DNA of 48,280 bases from the NCBI RefSeq assembly GCF_019038435.1, contig NZ_JAGPOX010000071.1, positions 1-48,280 of the forward strand, read 5' to 3'. Made by a program: the position numbers and the translations under genes. This DNA comes from Nocardia alni (lineage in GTDB: Bacteria > Actinomycetota > Actinomycetes > Mycobacteriales > Mycobacteriaceae). The notes under the pieces were generated by a model. It did no database searches and was not told the DNA's origin. It saw only the letters and a program-made list of their open reading frames with translations. Shown piece by piece: positions 24,384 to 33,774 of this stretch (position 1 is the first letter of the stretch; each line of letters opens with the position of its first letter).

Positions 24384-25451
24384 ATGAGCAGTGCCGATCG
24401 CGACGACACCATCGGCGAGCGGGCGCGGACGGTCAGCGGTTTCAGCCGAAGGAGTTTCGCTCGCCTGGCCACCGCGGTGGCGGGTGTGAGCACGGTCGCC
24501 GCATGCGCGTCGCCGGCCGTGCAGGCCGGACCGCCGGTCGCGCCGCAGCACACGCTGGGGCCGGTCAAGCAGGTGAACGCGGGCGAGCTCAGCATCGGCT
24601 ACACCGAGGCGGGCCCGGCGAGCGGTCAGGCGGTCATCCTGTTGCACGGCTGGCCGTACGACATCCACAGCTATGCCGACGTCTCGGCGATCCTGGCGGC
24701 ACAGGGCTTTCGCGTGATCGTCCCGTATCTGCGCGGCTTCGGCACCACGCGATTCCTGTCCGCCGGAACCGTCCGCAACGGCCAGCAGGCCGCGATCGCC
24801 CATGACGTGATCGCTCTGATGGATGCGTTGAACATTCCCAGCGCCATCCTCGGTGGCTACGACTGGGGTGGCCGCACCGCCGACATCGTCGCCGCGCTGT
24901 GGCCGCAACGGGTTTCCGCACTGGTGGCCGTCAGCGGCTATCTCGTCGCCAACGTGGCGGCCAACGCCGAACCGCTTGCGCCGCAGGCGGAATACGGCTG
25001 GTGGTACCAGTACTACTTCAGCACCCAACGCGGAGAACTCGGCTACCGCCAGTACACCAAGGACTTCAACCGGCTCATCTGGAAGATCGCCTCACCGCAC
25101 TGGAATTTCACCGAGGCGACCTACGACCTGACCGCCACCGCATTCGACAATCCGGACCACGTCGACATCGTGGTGCACAACTACCGGTGGCGGCTCGGCC
25201 TGGCGCCGGGCGAGGCGCGCTACGACGCCGACGAGAACCGGCTCGCCGCCAAACCTCCGATCACGGTGCCCACCATCACGATTGCGAGCGACTTCGACGG
25301 CCCCGCCAAGGACGGAACCGGCTACCGCAAGCTCTACACCGGCCCCTACCAGCACCGCACCCTCGACGGAATCGGGCACAACGTGCCGCAGGAAGCTCCC
25401 AGCCAATTCGCCACGGCCATCCGCGATGTCGCCCGAATGGGCGCTCGGTGA
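24384..25451 (+). CDS. Exported epoxide-hydrolase-like alpha/beta hydrolase (Tat, lipobox)
   Basis: A 355-residue protein from ATG 24384 with AAGGAG upstream. The N-terminus has a twin-arginine motif S-R22-R23-S-F, a hydrophobic stretch and a lipobox VAAC with Cys41, predicting a Tat-exported lipoprotein. The mature part has the oxyanion segment LLHGWPYD and a nucleophile elbow GGYDWGG, in which Asp160 replaces the usual Ser. This is as in epoxide hydrolases and haloalkane dehalogenases. The C-terminal catalytic His is probably in LDGIGHNVPQE. The substrate is unknown. Divergent from lysR, it is likely LysR-controlled. Confidence 0.88.
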   Translation: MSSADRDDTIGERARTVSGFSRRSFARLATAVAGVSTVAACASPAVQAGPPVAPQHTLGPVKQVNAGELSIGYTEAGPASGQAVILLHGWPYDIHSYADVSAILAAQGFRVIVPYLRGFGTTRFLSAGTVRNGQQAAIAHDVIALMDALNIPSAILGGYDWGGRTADIVAALWPQRVSALVAVSGYLVANVAANAEPLAPQAEYGWWYQYYFSTQRGELGYRQYTKDFNRLIWKIASPHWNFTEATYDLTATAFDNPDHVDIVVHNYRWRLGLAPGEARYDADENRLAAKPPITVPTITIASDFDGPAKDGTGYRKLYTGPYQHRTLDGIGHNVPQEAPSQFATAIRDVARMGAR

Positions 25452-25456
25452 GTCGC

Positions 25457-26083
25457 TCAGCCGTCGTCTCGCGCGTACCGTCCCATGACCCAGCTGCGGC
25501 GGCCCGGTGGCTCGATCGTGGTGACCGCGACGCCGTCCTTGATGAGTTCCTCCTGGACGACCATGCCCTCGGCGACGGCCTGTGTCCATGCCTGGGTGGG
25601 GCCGACGCCCCACTCCAGCCAAGGGGCGATGTCGTCCATGACCAGGATCGTGTCCGGCCCGGCGAACTCCCGCATGTTGGCCAGGTCGCCCGTGGCGATC
25701 TCGTAGGTGTGGCCGCCGTCGATGAAGATCAGGTCGAATGTCAGGTGCGGGTTGATCTTTCGGAAGGTCGGCACGGTGGCGAGGGAGTTGCCCGCCACGA
25801 GTACGTGCCTGCCGGGGAAGATCTCATCGATGTGCTGCTTGGCCGTGCTCACGTACACGTGCTCGGCGATGTCGAAGGAGCACACCATCGCTGTCGGGTT
25901 GGCCGTCAGGAACGCGTAGGTCGAGAACCCGGCGTTGAATCCGATTTCGGCAATGAAGCGCACGTGGGGTTCGGCGGCAAGCTTGGCAAGATACTGCAGT
26001 TCCGCGGGATCGGAGGCTCCCGAGATAGGCAGACCCCAGTCCGCTGCTTGCTTGACCAACCCTACGAGAAAATCCAACGGCAT
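25457..26083 (-). CDS. Class I SAM-dependent methyltransferase (Methyltransf_24-like)
   Basis: A 208-residue protein with a Rossmann-like SAM fold: IAEIGFNAGFSTYAFL (motif I, glycine-poor), VCSFDIAEHVYVSTA (acidic end of strand 2), and DLIFIDGGHTYE followed by TILVMDDIAPW. These match the Methyltransf_24 type often linked to sugar or small-molecule O-methylation. There is no signal peptide. It converges on the epoxide-hydrolase-like gene with 5 bases between stops. The substrate cannot be told. Confidence 0.83.
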   Translation of the reverse strand: MPLDFLVGLVKQAADWGLPISGASDPAELQYLAKLAAEPHVRFIAEIGFNAGFSTYAFLTANPTAMVCSFDIAEHVYVSTAKQHIDEIFPGRHVLVAGNSLATVPTFRKINPHLTFDLIFIDGGHTYEIATGDLANMREFAGPDTILVMDDIAPWLEWGVGPTQAWTQAVAEGMVVQEELIKDGVAVTTIEPPGRRSWVMGRYARDDG

Positions 26084-26196
26084 CTGCCAACTTCATCACA
26101 TAACAAGCCCATTCCGTATCGCAGCCTCTCGCCTGGTATGCGGAAGATCCGATCGGTCTACGGTTGGCAGGCATCAGCTCGCGCCGAATGCATATC

Positions 26197-26219
26197 GCGG
26201 GTGACGGGGCGTCACCCGC
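26197..26219. terminator. 10-bp perfect hairpin in the 26084-26419 gap
   Basis: GCGGGTGACG (26197-26206) pairs with CGTCACCCGC (26210-26219) around a 3-base loop. It lies between two divergent genes, upstream of both, so terminator function is doubtful; it could be an operator or leader hairpin. I see no gene in this 336-base gap. Confidence 0.35.
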
Positions 26220-26419
26220 ATTAGGCTGCCCAGATGTAGCTCTTACGTGCCGGGCGCCGATGAGCGAGCGGCTCGCACCGGATGCACAGCAAGCACACAG
26301 GGCGCAATCGGCAGGCAATCAGCTTCGGTAGCTAACTTCAAGTATCAAGTGGATCACCTGTAGTCGAGATCCGCTGCGTGTGAGAGCCGTTCGGCGCGTC
26401 ACTCGAGAGGGGCAGGAAC

Positions 26420-27268
26420 ATGGCGCATACATCGGATTTCGTCATCGGACCGGCGCGACCGGTCGTGGCGGCGACGGTGCGCACCTGCCGACAGCCGGCG
26501 AGGGGAGTACCGACGATGACCTCGACCGTTCCTGTGGTCCTGCTGCACGGGCAGCCGGGTGACCGCTCGGCCTGGGACGGTGTGCGTCGCTATCTGCCGT
26601 CCTCGGTGCGCGCATTGGCCTGGGACAGGCCGGGGTACGGCGACAACACCGCGCCCGGGGGCACACTCGAGGACAACGCGGCGTGGTTGCTCGACCGGCT
26701 CGATCGCGAGGGCGTCCGCGACGCCGTGCTGGTCGGGCATTCCTACGGTGGCGGAGTGGCACTGGCGGCGGCCGCGATGGCGCCCGAGCGGGTGCGCGGG
26801 CTGGTTTCCGTCGCCGGGATAGGCCCCGGGTGCGTCAACACCTGGGACGAGGTGATGGCCGCACCGGTCGCCGGGCCGATGTTGAACATCGCGATGTGGC
26901 AGATGATGCCGTGGCTGGCCCGCCAAGACCGCAAGCATCGCCCGAACGCCGAGGTGACGGCCTGGCGTTCGCTGGCCGATATCCGCTACGAGCACGGTGC
27001 GGTCTGGCGTACCGTGCTGCTGGAGCAGCGTGAGCTACTGACCAGCCTCGACGACTGGATCGAGCGACTCGGTGCGCCCGCGATGCCCGCGTTGATCCTG
27101 GCCGATCCGACCGATAGAGTCGTCCCGATCTCCACCGCACGCGCGCTGCACGATCGGTTCCCTCGATCCCGCCTCGAGCTGGTCGAAGGGGGCGGACACC
27201 TGCTGCCGCAGCGGATTCCGGAAGTGATCGCGGCGAAGATAGGTGAGTTTGTCGATTCGGTGGGCTGA
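26420..27268 (+). CDS. Alpha/beta hydrolase
   Basis: 282 residues from ATG 26420 (AGGGGCAGG upstream), or 250 from ATG 26516, which also has a good GAGGGGAG. The shorter form puts the first strand VPVVLLHGQPGD near the N-terminus, as usual in the family. The nucleophile elbow is GHSYGG, the acid is probably in LILADPTDRVVP and the His in VEGGGHLLPQ, so the Ser-Asp-His triad is complete. The substrate is unknown. The end overlaps the membrane-protein gene by 26 bases. Confidence 0.9.
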   Translation: MAHTSDFVIGPARPVVAATVRTCRQPARGVPTMTSTVPVVLLHGQPGDRSAWDGVRRYLPSSVRALAWDRPGYGDNTAPGGTLEDNAAWLLDRLDREGVRDAVLVGHSYGGGVALAAAAMAPERVRGLVSVAGIGPGCVNTWDEVMAAPVAGPMLNIAMWQMMPWLARQDRKHRPNAEVTAWRSLADIRYEHGAVWRTVLLEQRELLTSLDDWIERLGAPAMPALILADPTDRVVPISTARALHDRFPRSRLELVEGGGHLLPQRIPEVIAAKIGEFVDSVG

Positions 27269-28076
27269 ACAGGTCCGGGTGGGCGCCCGCGACCGGGTGC
27301 AGGCATATCTGCGTGAAGAACTTCGCTACCCCGAACCGCCTCCGATGGCGGCAGACCGCGGGCTGCTGCGCCGGGTCGGCGAGGAGGTTCGCTGGTCGTT
27401 CACCGCACCACGCGACTGGCTCGAGGGCGTCGGCATCAATGTGGTGCTCTCGCTGCTGTACCTGGTCTACTCTCCGCTGGCTCACCGGCACCACCAGTTC
27501 GGCTGGGTGGTGCTGGTCGGCACGTACTTCGCGACGTTCATCCTGGCCGACGTCACCACCACCAACGTGCTGGGCCTGGACGCGGCCAGGGTGCGCTCCA
27601 GCATGGCCGGCGGAATGTCCCTACGCGGTATCCTGCTCACGAAAAACATTGCGCTGCTGGTGATCGTCGGTCTGCCGACGCTGGTGATGACCGCGATCCT
27701 GGCGCATACACTGCACGCCCGAGCGCTCACCGGGACGCTGTTCGCCGTGGCATTGCCGCTGCTGTGCTGGCTCGGGGTCGGCAACGTCATCTCGGTGCTG
27801 CTGGCCGTGGAGACCCGAACCCTGATCCGGCGCTGGCGCGAATTGCGCAGCTGGGCCACCGTCCTGTGGATCGTCCATCTGATGCTCCCATACGGCCTGT
27901 ACTACCTGATCGCTCCCATCGACGGCCAACAGCACGATCCACTGCTGCGACTTCTGCCTCACATCGACCGCAGCCTGCGCTTCATCTGGAACGCGGGCCT
28001 GGGTCTCCTGGTCTGGATCCTGGGCACCGCGATCGCCCTCGCGATCGTGCGCCGCCGTGGCCTGCGTATCTACTGA
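27243..28076 (+). CDS. Polytopic membrane protein of unknown function
   Basis: 277 residues from GTG 27243, which lies within the end of the hydrolase gene, suggesting translational coupling. After a charged 55-residue N-terminus there are about six hydrophobic segments, including GINVVLSLLYLVYSPLA, WVVLVGTYFATFILA, ALLVIVGLPTLVMTAIL, LFAVALPLLCWLGVGNVISV, VLWIVHLMLPYGLYYLI and LGLLVWILGTAIALAIV. I do not recognise the family; the layout resembles an ABC-2-type permease without a visible ATPase partner. Confidence 0.75.
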   Translation: MSLSIRWAEQVRVGARDRVQAYLREELRYPEPPPMAADRGLLRRVGEEVRWSFTAPRDWLEGVGINVVLSLLYLVYSPLAHRHHQFGWVVLVGTYFATFILADVTTTNVLGLDAARVRSSMAGGMSLRGILLTKNIALLVIVGLPTLVMTAILAHTLHARALTGTLFAVALPLLCWLGVGNVISVLLAVETRTLIRRWRELRSWATVLWIVHLMLPYGLYYLIAPIDGQQHDPLLRLLPHIDRSLRFIWNAGLGLLVWILGTAIALAIVRRRGLRIY

Positions 28077-28114
28077 CCCTCGCCCCTAGCGTTTCTGCCA
28101 CTGAACAAGACGTG

Positions 28115-28154
28115 TGTGCAGTGAGCAACAGCTACATCGTTTGCTCACTGCACA
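28115..28154. terminator. 14-bp bidirectional hairpin between convergent genes
   Basis: TGTGCAGTGAGCAA (28115-28128) pairs perfectly with TTGCTCACTGCACA (28141-28154) around a 12-base loop. A partial third copy, TTTGCTCAG, follows at 28160-28168. It lies between the membrane-protein gene and fecB, which converge here. Confidence 0.7.
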
Positions 28155-28234
28155 TGCAGTTTGCTCAGTAGCGACCTGAGCGGTGGATTACCGGTGTTCA
28201 CTGACCAACTCGGTGGCGATCGGAGACGCGCGGA

Positions 28235-29317
28235 TCAGTCGGTGACGTAGCCGTTCAGCGAGTCGTGCAGATCGCTCAGGATTGCCCGGGCCGCGGTGAT
28301 GCCCGAACCGTGCCAGATGGTGTCGTCGACGGCGAAGTTGCGGTTGTCCGAGACGGCCTCGAGCTTTTTCCAGTCGTCGCTGTGCATGACCTTCTGGCCG
28401 TAGTCCTTGCCGTCCTTGCCGTCGAACATCACGTAGATGATGTCGCCCTCGACCTTGTCGCGGTCGGCGTCGGTGGCGAGGCTGTCGACGGTGAAGGAGG
28501 CGCCCCGCTGGGCTGTGGGCCGCTGCACACCGGCGTCGGCCAGGACCGCGCCGGCGAAGGTGTCGTCGCCCTGGACCTGGGCGTCCTTGGCGTCGAACCG
28601 CAGCACCGAGGCCTGAGAGAGCTTCGCGGCGATCGAGACTCCCATCTGGTGAGCATCGGTGTGGTATTGCGAGATCGCGGTGGTTCCGGCGCCCGCGCGG
28701 TCCATGGCGTCGGCGAAGGCGCTGAACGAGGCCTGCCAGCTGGGATCCTTGCCGATCAGCACGGTGGGCGCGATACCGTGCAACGCCCCCGCGTCGCCGT
28801 CGCCGACCGTGCCGAGGATGAGATCCGGGTGCCGCGCAGAGACTTTCGCCACATCCACCGCACCCGTGGCGCCCACGCTCGGTACCACCTGCATGCCATA
28901 ACCCAGATATGTCGGCTGCGGGGTCGGTCCGGAAATCGTTGTCGCGCCGACGACTCGCTGCCACAGCCCCAGGGCGCAGACCGCGTCGAGGGCGGCGGTG
29001 TCGAGCACGACGATCCGCTTGGGATCGGCCGGTACCTGCACGGCGCCGCTCGGAGTGGTCACGGTATGAGTGCCCGTGTCTTGATCGGGGGCGCTGGGCA
29101 GCGGGCAGGCCTTGGAGGTGTCGCGCTCGACGCCGACCACATCGGCGGTGGCGATCTTGGTGGTGGTGCGCACGATCGAACTCGGGTTGTCCGAGGACCC
29201 ATTGCTACATGCGGTCAAAACGCCCACGGCAGCGACCAATAGCAAGCAACCGGCACGCAAACGCCGTGCATATGCCCGGTCGTGGGTATGAATGTTTCGG
29301 CGCTGAGTCACCGGCAT
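28235..29317 (-). CDS. fecB: Iron-siderophore ABC transporter substrate-binding lipoprotein
   Basis: About 360 residues from ATG 29317. No clear Shine-Dalgarno is seen, and an ATG at 29347 is possible. A signal sequence LLLVAAVGVLTAC ends in a lipobox with Cys37. The mature protein has the FecB/BtuF-type pattern: VPADPKRIVVLDTAALDAVC, then GYGMQVVPSVGATGAVDVA and HPDLILGT, then a long helix and a second lobe. It should bind ferric siderophore at the cell surface; no permease or ATPase gene is adjacent. The position divergent from ctaD matches M. tuberculosis fecB as I recall it. Confidence 0.88.
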   Translation of the reverse strand: MPVTQRRNIHTHDRAYARRLRAGCLLLVAAVGVLTACSNGSSDNPSSIVRTTTKIATADVVGVERDTSKACPLPSAPDQDTGTHTVTTPSGAVQVPADPKRIVVLDTAALDAVCALGLWQRVVGATTISGPTPQPTYLGYGMQVVPSVGATGAVDVAKVSARHPDLILGTVGDGDAGALHGIAPTVLIGKDPSWQASFSAFADAMDRAGAGTTAISQYHTDAHQMGVSIAAKLSQASVLRFDAKDAQVQGDDTFAGAVLADAGVQRPTAQRGASFTVDSLATDADRDKVEGDIIYVMFDGKDGKDYGQKVMHSDDWKKLEAVSDNRNFAVDDTIWHGSGITAARAILSDLHDSLNGYVTD

Positions 29318-29527
29318 GCGGGGAAGGCTACACGGCGGGACCGACATCCGATCGCGACACCAAGTACGACACTGAGTAGGACCGGACGCGATGGTTGCGG
29401 CAGCACGGTTTACGATCCGTAGTAGCGAAAGCCAGCGTCGTTCGTCGTGCGTCGATCCAAGGAACGCCACAGACGTACGGAGCCTGACCAAGAACGACGA
29501 CCAGAAGGCACACCTTCAGGAGGATCA

Positions 29528-31264
29528 GTGACTGCTGTAGAGCCCCAGCCAGTCCCCCAATTGGAAGCGACTCGGCCGTACCCGAAACGTCTGGGTCCGA
29601 AGGGTTCGTTCATCTACAAGTTGATCACCACCACTGACCCGAAGGTCCTCGGGATGATGTACCTGGTGACGGCCATGTCGTTCTTCATGATCGGCGGCCT
29701 GATGGCCTTGTTGATGCGCGCAGAGCTGGCCCGCCCGGGCCTGCAGTTCCTCTCACCCGAGCAGTTCAACCAGCTGTTCACCATGCACGGCACGATCATG
29801 CTGCTGTTCTATGCGACCGCGATCGTGTTCGGCTTCGCCAACATCGTGCTCCCGCTGCAGATCGGCGCCCCCGACGTCGCCTTCCCGCGCTTGAACGCCT
29901 TCAGCTACTGGCTGTACCTGTTCGGCGCATCTTTGGCGACCGCCGGCTTCGTCACCCCCGGTGGCGCCGCCGACTTCGGCTGGACCGCCTACACCCCCCT
30001 CTCGGACATCGTGCACTCTCCGGGTGTCGGCGCCGACCTGTGGATCATGGGCATGGCCGTCTCCGGTTTGGGCACCATCCTCGGCGGTGTGAACATGCTG
30101 ACCACGGTGGTCTGCCTGCGCTGCCCGGGGATGACGCTGTTCCGGATGCCGATCTTCACCTGGAATATCGCCGTCACCAGCGTGCTGATTCTGCTGGCCT
30201 TCCCGTTGCTGACGGCCGCGTTGTTCGGGTTGGCCTACGACCGGCACCTGGGTGGGCATATCTACGACCCGGCCAATGGCGGAACGATCTTGTATCAGCA
30301 TCTGTTCTGGTATTTCGGTCACCCCGAGGTCTACATCATCGCGCTACCGTTCTTCGGTATCGTCTCGGAGGTCTTCCCGGTATTCAGCCGTAAACCGATC
30401 TTCGGGTACACCACCCTGGTCTACGCGACGCTGGGCATCGCCGCGCTGTCGATCGCGGTGTGGGCGCACCACATGTATGCCACCGGTGCGGTGTTGCTGC
30501 CGTACTTCTCGTTCATGACCTTCCTGATCGCGGTGCCGACCGGCGTGAAGTTCTTCAACTGGATCGGCACCATGTGGCGTGGTCAGTTGACGTTCGAGAC
30601 GCCGATGCTGTGGTCCGTCGGATTCCTTACCACCTTCTTGTTCGGTGGTCTGTCGGGCGTCATTCTGGCCAGCCCGCCGCTGGACTTCCACGTGTCGGAC
30701 ACCTACTTCGTGGTCGCGCACTTCCACTACGTGCTCTTCGGCACCATCGTGTTCGCCACCTTCGCGGGCATCTACTTCTGGTTCCCGAAGATGACCGGCC
30801 GCATGATGGACGAGCGCCTGGGCAAGTGGCACTTCTGGACCACTATGGTCGGCTTCCACACCACCTTCCTGGTGCAGCACTGGCTGGGCGCCGAGGGCAT
30901 GCCGCGCCGCTACGCCGACTACCTGCCGAGTGACGGTTTCACCACGCTGAACACCATCTCTACGATCGGCGCGTTCATCCTGGGCGCCTCGCAGCTGCCC
31001 TTCATTTGGAACGTATTCAAGTCGTACCGGTACGGCGAGGTCGTGACCGTGGACGATCCGTGGGGCTACGGCAACTCGCTGGAGTGGGCGACCTCCTGCC
31101 CGCCCCCGCGGCACAACTTCTACGAGCTGCCGCGTGTCCGGTCCGAGCGTCCGGCGTTCGAGCTGCACTACCCGCACATGGTCGACAGGATGCGGGCCGA
31201 GGCCCACGTCGGCTGGGGCGGGAAGGCGCACACCGTCGAGGAAAAGGACAAGGTGCACAGCTAG
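29528..31264 (+). CDS. ctaD: Cytochrome c oxidase (aa3) subunit I
   Basis: A 578-residue protein from GTG 29528, preceded by AGGAGG. It has twelve or so membrane segments with the haem-copper ligands: FTMHGTIMLL (haem a His), HPEVYIIALP (CuB His and the cross-linked Tyr), WAHHMYATG (CuB His pair) and VVAHFHYVLFG (haem a3 and a His). It is the catalytic subunit of the aa3 oxidase in the bc1-aa3 chain. Other subunit genes are not in the window, as in mycobacteria. It ends at a strong intrinsic terminator. Confidence 0.98.
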   Translation: MTAVEPQPVPQLEATRPYPKRLGPKGSFIYKLITTTDPKVLGMMYLVTAMSFFMIGGLMALLMRAELARPGLQFLSPEQFNQLFTMHGTIMLLFYATAIVFGFANIVLPLQIGAPDVAFPRLNAFSYWLYLFGASLATAGFVTPGGAADFGWTAYTPLSDIVHSPGVGADLWIMGMAVSGLGTILGGVNMLTTVVCLRCPGMTLFRMPIFTWNIAVTSVLILLAFPLLTAALFGLAYDRHLGGHIYDPANGGTILYQHLFWYFGHPEVYIIALPFFGIVSEVFPVFSRKPIFGYTTLVYATLGIAALSIAVWAHHMYATGAVLLPYFSFMTFLIAVPTGVKFFNWIGTMWRGQLTFETPMLWSVGFLTTFLFGGLSGVILASPPLDFHVSDTYFVVAHFHYVLFGTIVFATFAGIYFWFPKMTGRMMDERLGKWHFWTTMVGFHTTFLVQHWLGAEGMPRRYADYLPSDGFTTLNTISTIGAFILGASQLPFIWNVFKSYRYGEVVTVDDPWGYGNSLEWATSCPPPRHNFYELPRVRSERPAFELHYPHMVDRMRAEAHVGWGGKAHTVEEKDKVHS

Positions 31265-31281
31265 CACGACGAATTTTCCCG

Positions 31282-31324
31282 GCGCGGCGGCCGTCTTTCG
31301 AGACGGCCGCCGCGCTTGTTTTTT
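31282..31324 (+). terminator. Intrinsic terminator of ctaD
   Basis: A perfect 15-bp stem, GCGCGGCGGCCGTCT (31282-31296) with AGACGGCCGCCGCGC (31301-31315), is closed by a TTCG tetraloop and followed by a T-rich run to 31324. This is the only textbook T-tract terminator I see in the window. Confidence 0.95.
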
Positions 31325-31455
31325 CATGCCGCTGACCGGGCCGGGGTGATCCCGGACACGTGCCGCGGACGGGTTCGTACCCGCCGGTATCGACCTGAGA
31401 CAATGAGCGTGCCGCACAGGCGGCGTACGCATGTCACGAGAGGAACTCATTAATC

Positions 31456-32697
31456 GTGAGCACGTCCGAGTCCGATGCCGGGGCGGGGACGACCGTTCTG
31501 ATCACCGTCACCGGACCCGATAAGCCCGGCGTCACCTCGGTTCTGCTGGCGGCCCTGTCGCGCAACGAGGTCAGCCTTCTGGATGTCGAGCAGGTCGTGA
31601 TCCGCGGTCGGCTCACCCTGGGCGTGCTGGTGTCGTGCCCGCGCGATCCGGAGGACGTGCAGGATCAGCTCGAGGACGCGATGACGTCGATCGGCATGCA
31701 GGTCGACGTGGAGATCGGCGCGGACTCCACGGTCGGCGCCCGATTGTCGACCCATGCGATCGTGGTGCTGGGCAGCCCGGTGACCGCGCGGGCGTTCAGC
31801 GTGATCGCCCGCAAACTGGCCGCGCAGAACGTCAACATCGATGCGATCCGCGGCATCGCCGACTATCCGGTGACCGGCTTGGAACTCATGGTGACCGCCC
31901 CGCCCACGGACGACGCGGAGACCCGTCTGCGCACCACCCTGGCCGAGATCGCGGCGAAACAGAGCATCGACATCGCCGTGGAACGCGCGGGCCTGGCCCG
32001 GCGTGCCAAGCGGCTGATCGTGTTCGACGTGGACTCCACGCTCATCCAGGGCGAGGTGATCGAGATGCTGGCCGCACACGCCGGCGTCGAGGATCAGGTC
32101 CGCGGGGTCACCGAGGCCGCCATGCGCGGGGAAATCGACTTCTCCGAATCGCTGCGCCAGCGCGTGGCGACCCTGAGCGGACTGTCCGAGTCGGTGATCG
32201 ACGAGGTCGCCGACAGCATCGAGTTGACGCCGGGTGCGCGTACCACCATCCGCACACTGCGTCGTCTTGGGTTCCGCTGTGGTGTGGTGTCCGGAGGCTT
32301 CCGTCAGGTGATCGAGCCGCTGGCGCACGAACTGGAGCTGGATTTCGTCCAGGCCAATACGCTCGAGGTGGTCGGCGGCCGGTTGACCGGCAAGGTCGTC
32401 GGGGAGATCGTCGACCGGCCCGGTAAGGCGGTGGCGCTGCGGCGTTTCGCGGCCGAGGCAGGGGTGCCGATGGAGCAGACCGTCGCGGTCGGCGACGGCG
32501 CGAACGATATCGACATGCTCAACGCGGCGGGCCTGGGCATCGCCTTCAACGCCAAGCCCGCGCTGCGCGAGATCGCCGACGCGGCTCTGTCGCATCCATA
32601 TCTGGACGCGGTGCTGTTCATCCTCGGCGTCACCCGCGACGAGGTGGAGGCCGCCGACGCTCGTGATGGACTGCTGCGTCGGGTGCCGCTGACCTGA
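31456..32697 (+). CDS. serB: Phosphoserine phosphatase with two ACT domains
   Basis: A 413-residue protein from GTG 31456. Residues about 10-85 and 97-172 are ACT domains (VTGPDKPGVTSVLLAALSRN; VLGSPVTARAFSVIARKLAA). A HAD phosphatase domain follows, with the nucleophile motif D191-V-D-S-T, GVVSGGFRQVIEPLA and AVGDGANDIDML. It hydrolyses phosphoserine to serine. The ACT domains are likely serine sensors. The layout is that of M. tuberculosis SerB2, and the position after ctaD is conserved. Confidence 0.96.
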   Translation: MSTSESDAGAGTTVLITVTGPDKPGVTSVLLAALSRNEVSLLDVEQVVIRGRLTLGVLVSCPRDPEDVQDQLEDAMTSIGMQVDVEIGADSTVGARLSTHAIVVLGSPVTARAFSVIARKLAAQNVNIDAIRGIADYPVTGLELMVTAPPTDDAETRLRTTLAEIAAKQSIDIAVERAGLARRAKRLIVFDVDSTLIQGEVIEMLAAHAGVEDQVRGVTEAAMRGEIDFSESLRQRVATLSGLSESVIDEVADSIELTPGARTTIRTLRRLGFRCGVVSGGFRQVIEPLAHELELDFVQANTLEVVGGRLTGKVVGEIVDRPGKAVALRRFAAEAGVPMEQTVAVGDGANDIDMLNAAGLGIAFNAKPALREIADAALSHPYLDAVLFILGVTRDEVEAADARDGLLRRVPLT

Positions 32698-32865
32698 GCG
32701 GGCGCGTCCCGAATGAGCCGGAATGCCCGGTCCGGGCCGAAACACGTCCAGTTGCGGACAAGTTGCCGATGATGTCCGCGTCGAGCGGAGTATCCGATCG
32801 CTGCAAAATTGCTCGACTGCCCGGATAAATTGGTTACGAGCGGTGATACACAGAGGGAGGAACGC

Positions 32866-33657
32866 GTGTCCGCAGCGGCCGGAGAGGGACCAGGATCGGA
32901 TTCGGCGGGGCTGGTGACCACCGATCCCGTACTCGACGCCGGATTCATCGCGCGGCATGCCGAATTGGCGCGGGGATACGGTGGCGGCGGTGATCCCGAC
33001 GATCCGGCGCTGGTGCAGGCGATGCAGATCGTGCTGCATATTCCGAAGCCGGATCCGCCACGCCGCAGCGCCCTGCTGGCGGCCGCGGCGGCCGCATCGC
33101 TCGCGCTGTGCATGGACCCGCGCGTCGGTCCGGACGGGGAGTGGGAGCAGCGGTATCTGAGCTGGAAGCGTTCGCGTATCCGCAAGGTCGCGCGGCGGGC
33201 CCGCGGCGCGCAATGGCTGGCCGCGAACGAGGTGGCCGGGGTGAGCGTCGAATTCGAGGGCGCGCAGGCGCGGGCGCTGGTCCCGGGTCCGGTCGGTGAT
33301 ATCGACCCGCGCATCCGCAGGCTCCAGATCGGCGGCACCGATATCGAACCGGACAGTCCAGGCCCGATCGATCCGGAACTCCCTGTGCTATGGGTTGATT
33401 CGGAATTGGGTATGACTGTTGGCAAGGCCGCGGCACAGGTCGGTCACGCGAGCATGCTGCTGGCCGGTGCTCTGTCTGTGGAGCGAGTGTTCGAGTGGGG
33501 CCGTAACGGCTACGCGTGTTCGGTGCGCGAGGCCGGGGCGCGGTGGCCCGATCTGATTCGCCGGGTCGGGGAGGGGTCGGCGACGGCTGTGCGCGATGCC
33601 GGGTTCACCGAGGTGGCGCCCGGTTCGATGACGGTTATCGCCGTAGCGGCGCAGTAG
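32866..33657 (+). CDS. Peptidyl-tRNA hydrolase, PTH2-like
   Basis: A 263-residue protein from GTG 32866 after AGGGAGGAAC. The C-terminal third carries the PTH2 pattern ELPVLWVDSELGMTVGKAAA then QVGHASMLLAG, and ends AGFTEVAPGSMTVIAVAAQ. The N-terminal 170 residues (ALVQAMQIVLHIPKPDPPRR, an Ala-rich helix, then a basic segment) are an actinobacterial extension without a known role. PTH2 enzymes recycle peptidyl-tRNA; activity for this long form is inferred. Confidence 0.78.
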   Translation: MSAAAGEGPGSDSAGLVTTDPVLDAGFIARHAELARGYGGGGDPDDPALVQAMQIVLHIPKPDPPRRSALLAAAAAASLALCMDPRVGPDGEWEQRYLSWKRSRIRKVARRARGAQWLAANEVAGVSVEFEGAQARALVPGPVGDIDPRIRRLQIGGTDIEPDSPGPIDPELPVLWVDSELGMTVGKAAAQVGHASMLLAGALSVERVFEWGRNGYACSVREAGARWPDLIRRVGEGSATAVRDAGFTEVAPGSMTVIAVAAQ

Positions 33658-33774
33658 CGCGGTCGAATATCACGGTCGCCCGAGCCTGCGCCTGGCGCAC
33701 ATGAGCCGCACGCTCGACGTGACGGCCCGGGTGCGGCAGTGTCGGATACGAGTCCGCGGGAGGGTGCCACGGAT

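Noticed and set aside
22074..25028. A 984-codon open frame on the minus strand over nrdF, lysR and the hydrolase
   Set aside because: It spans three well-supported genes antisense or in another frame; the translation is low-complexity and shows no family.
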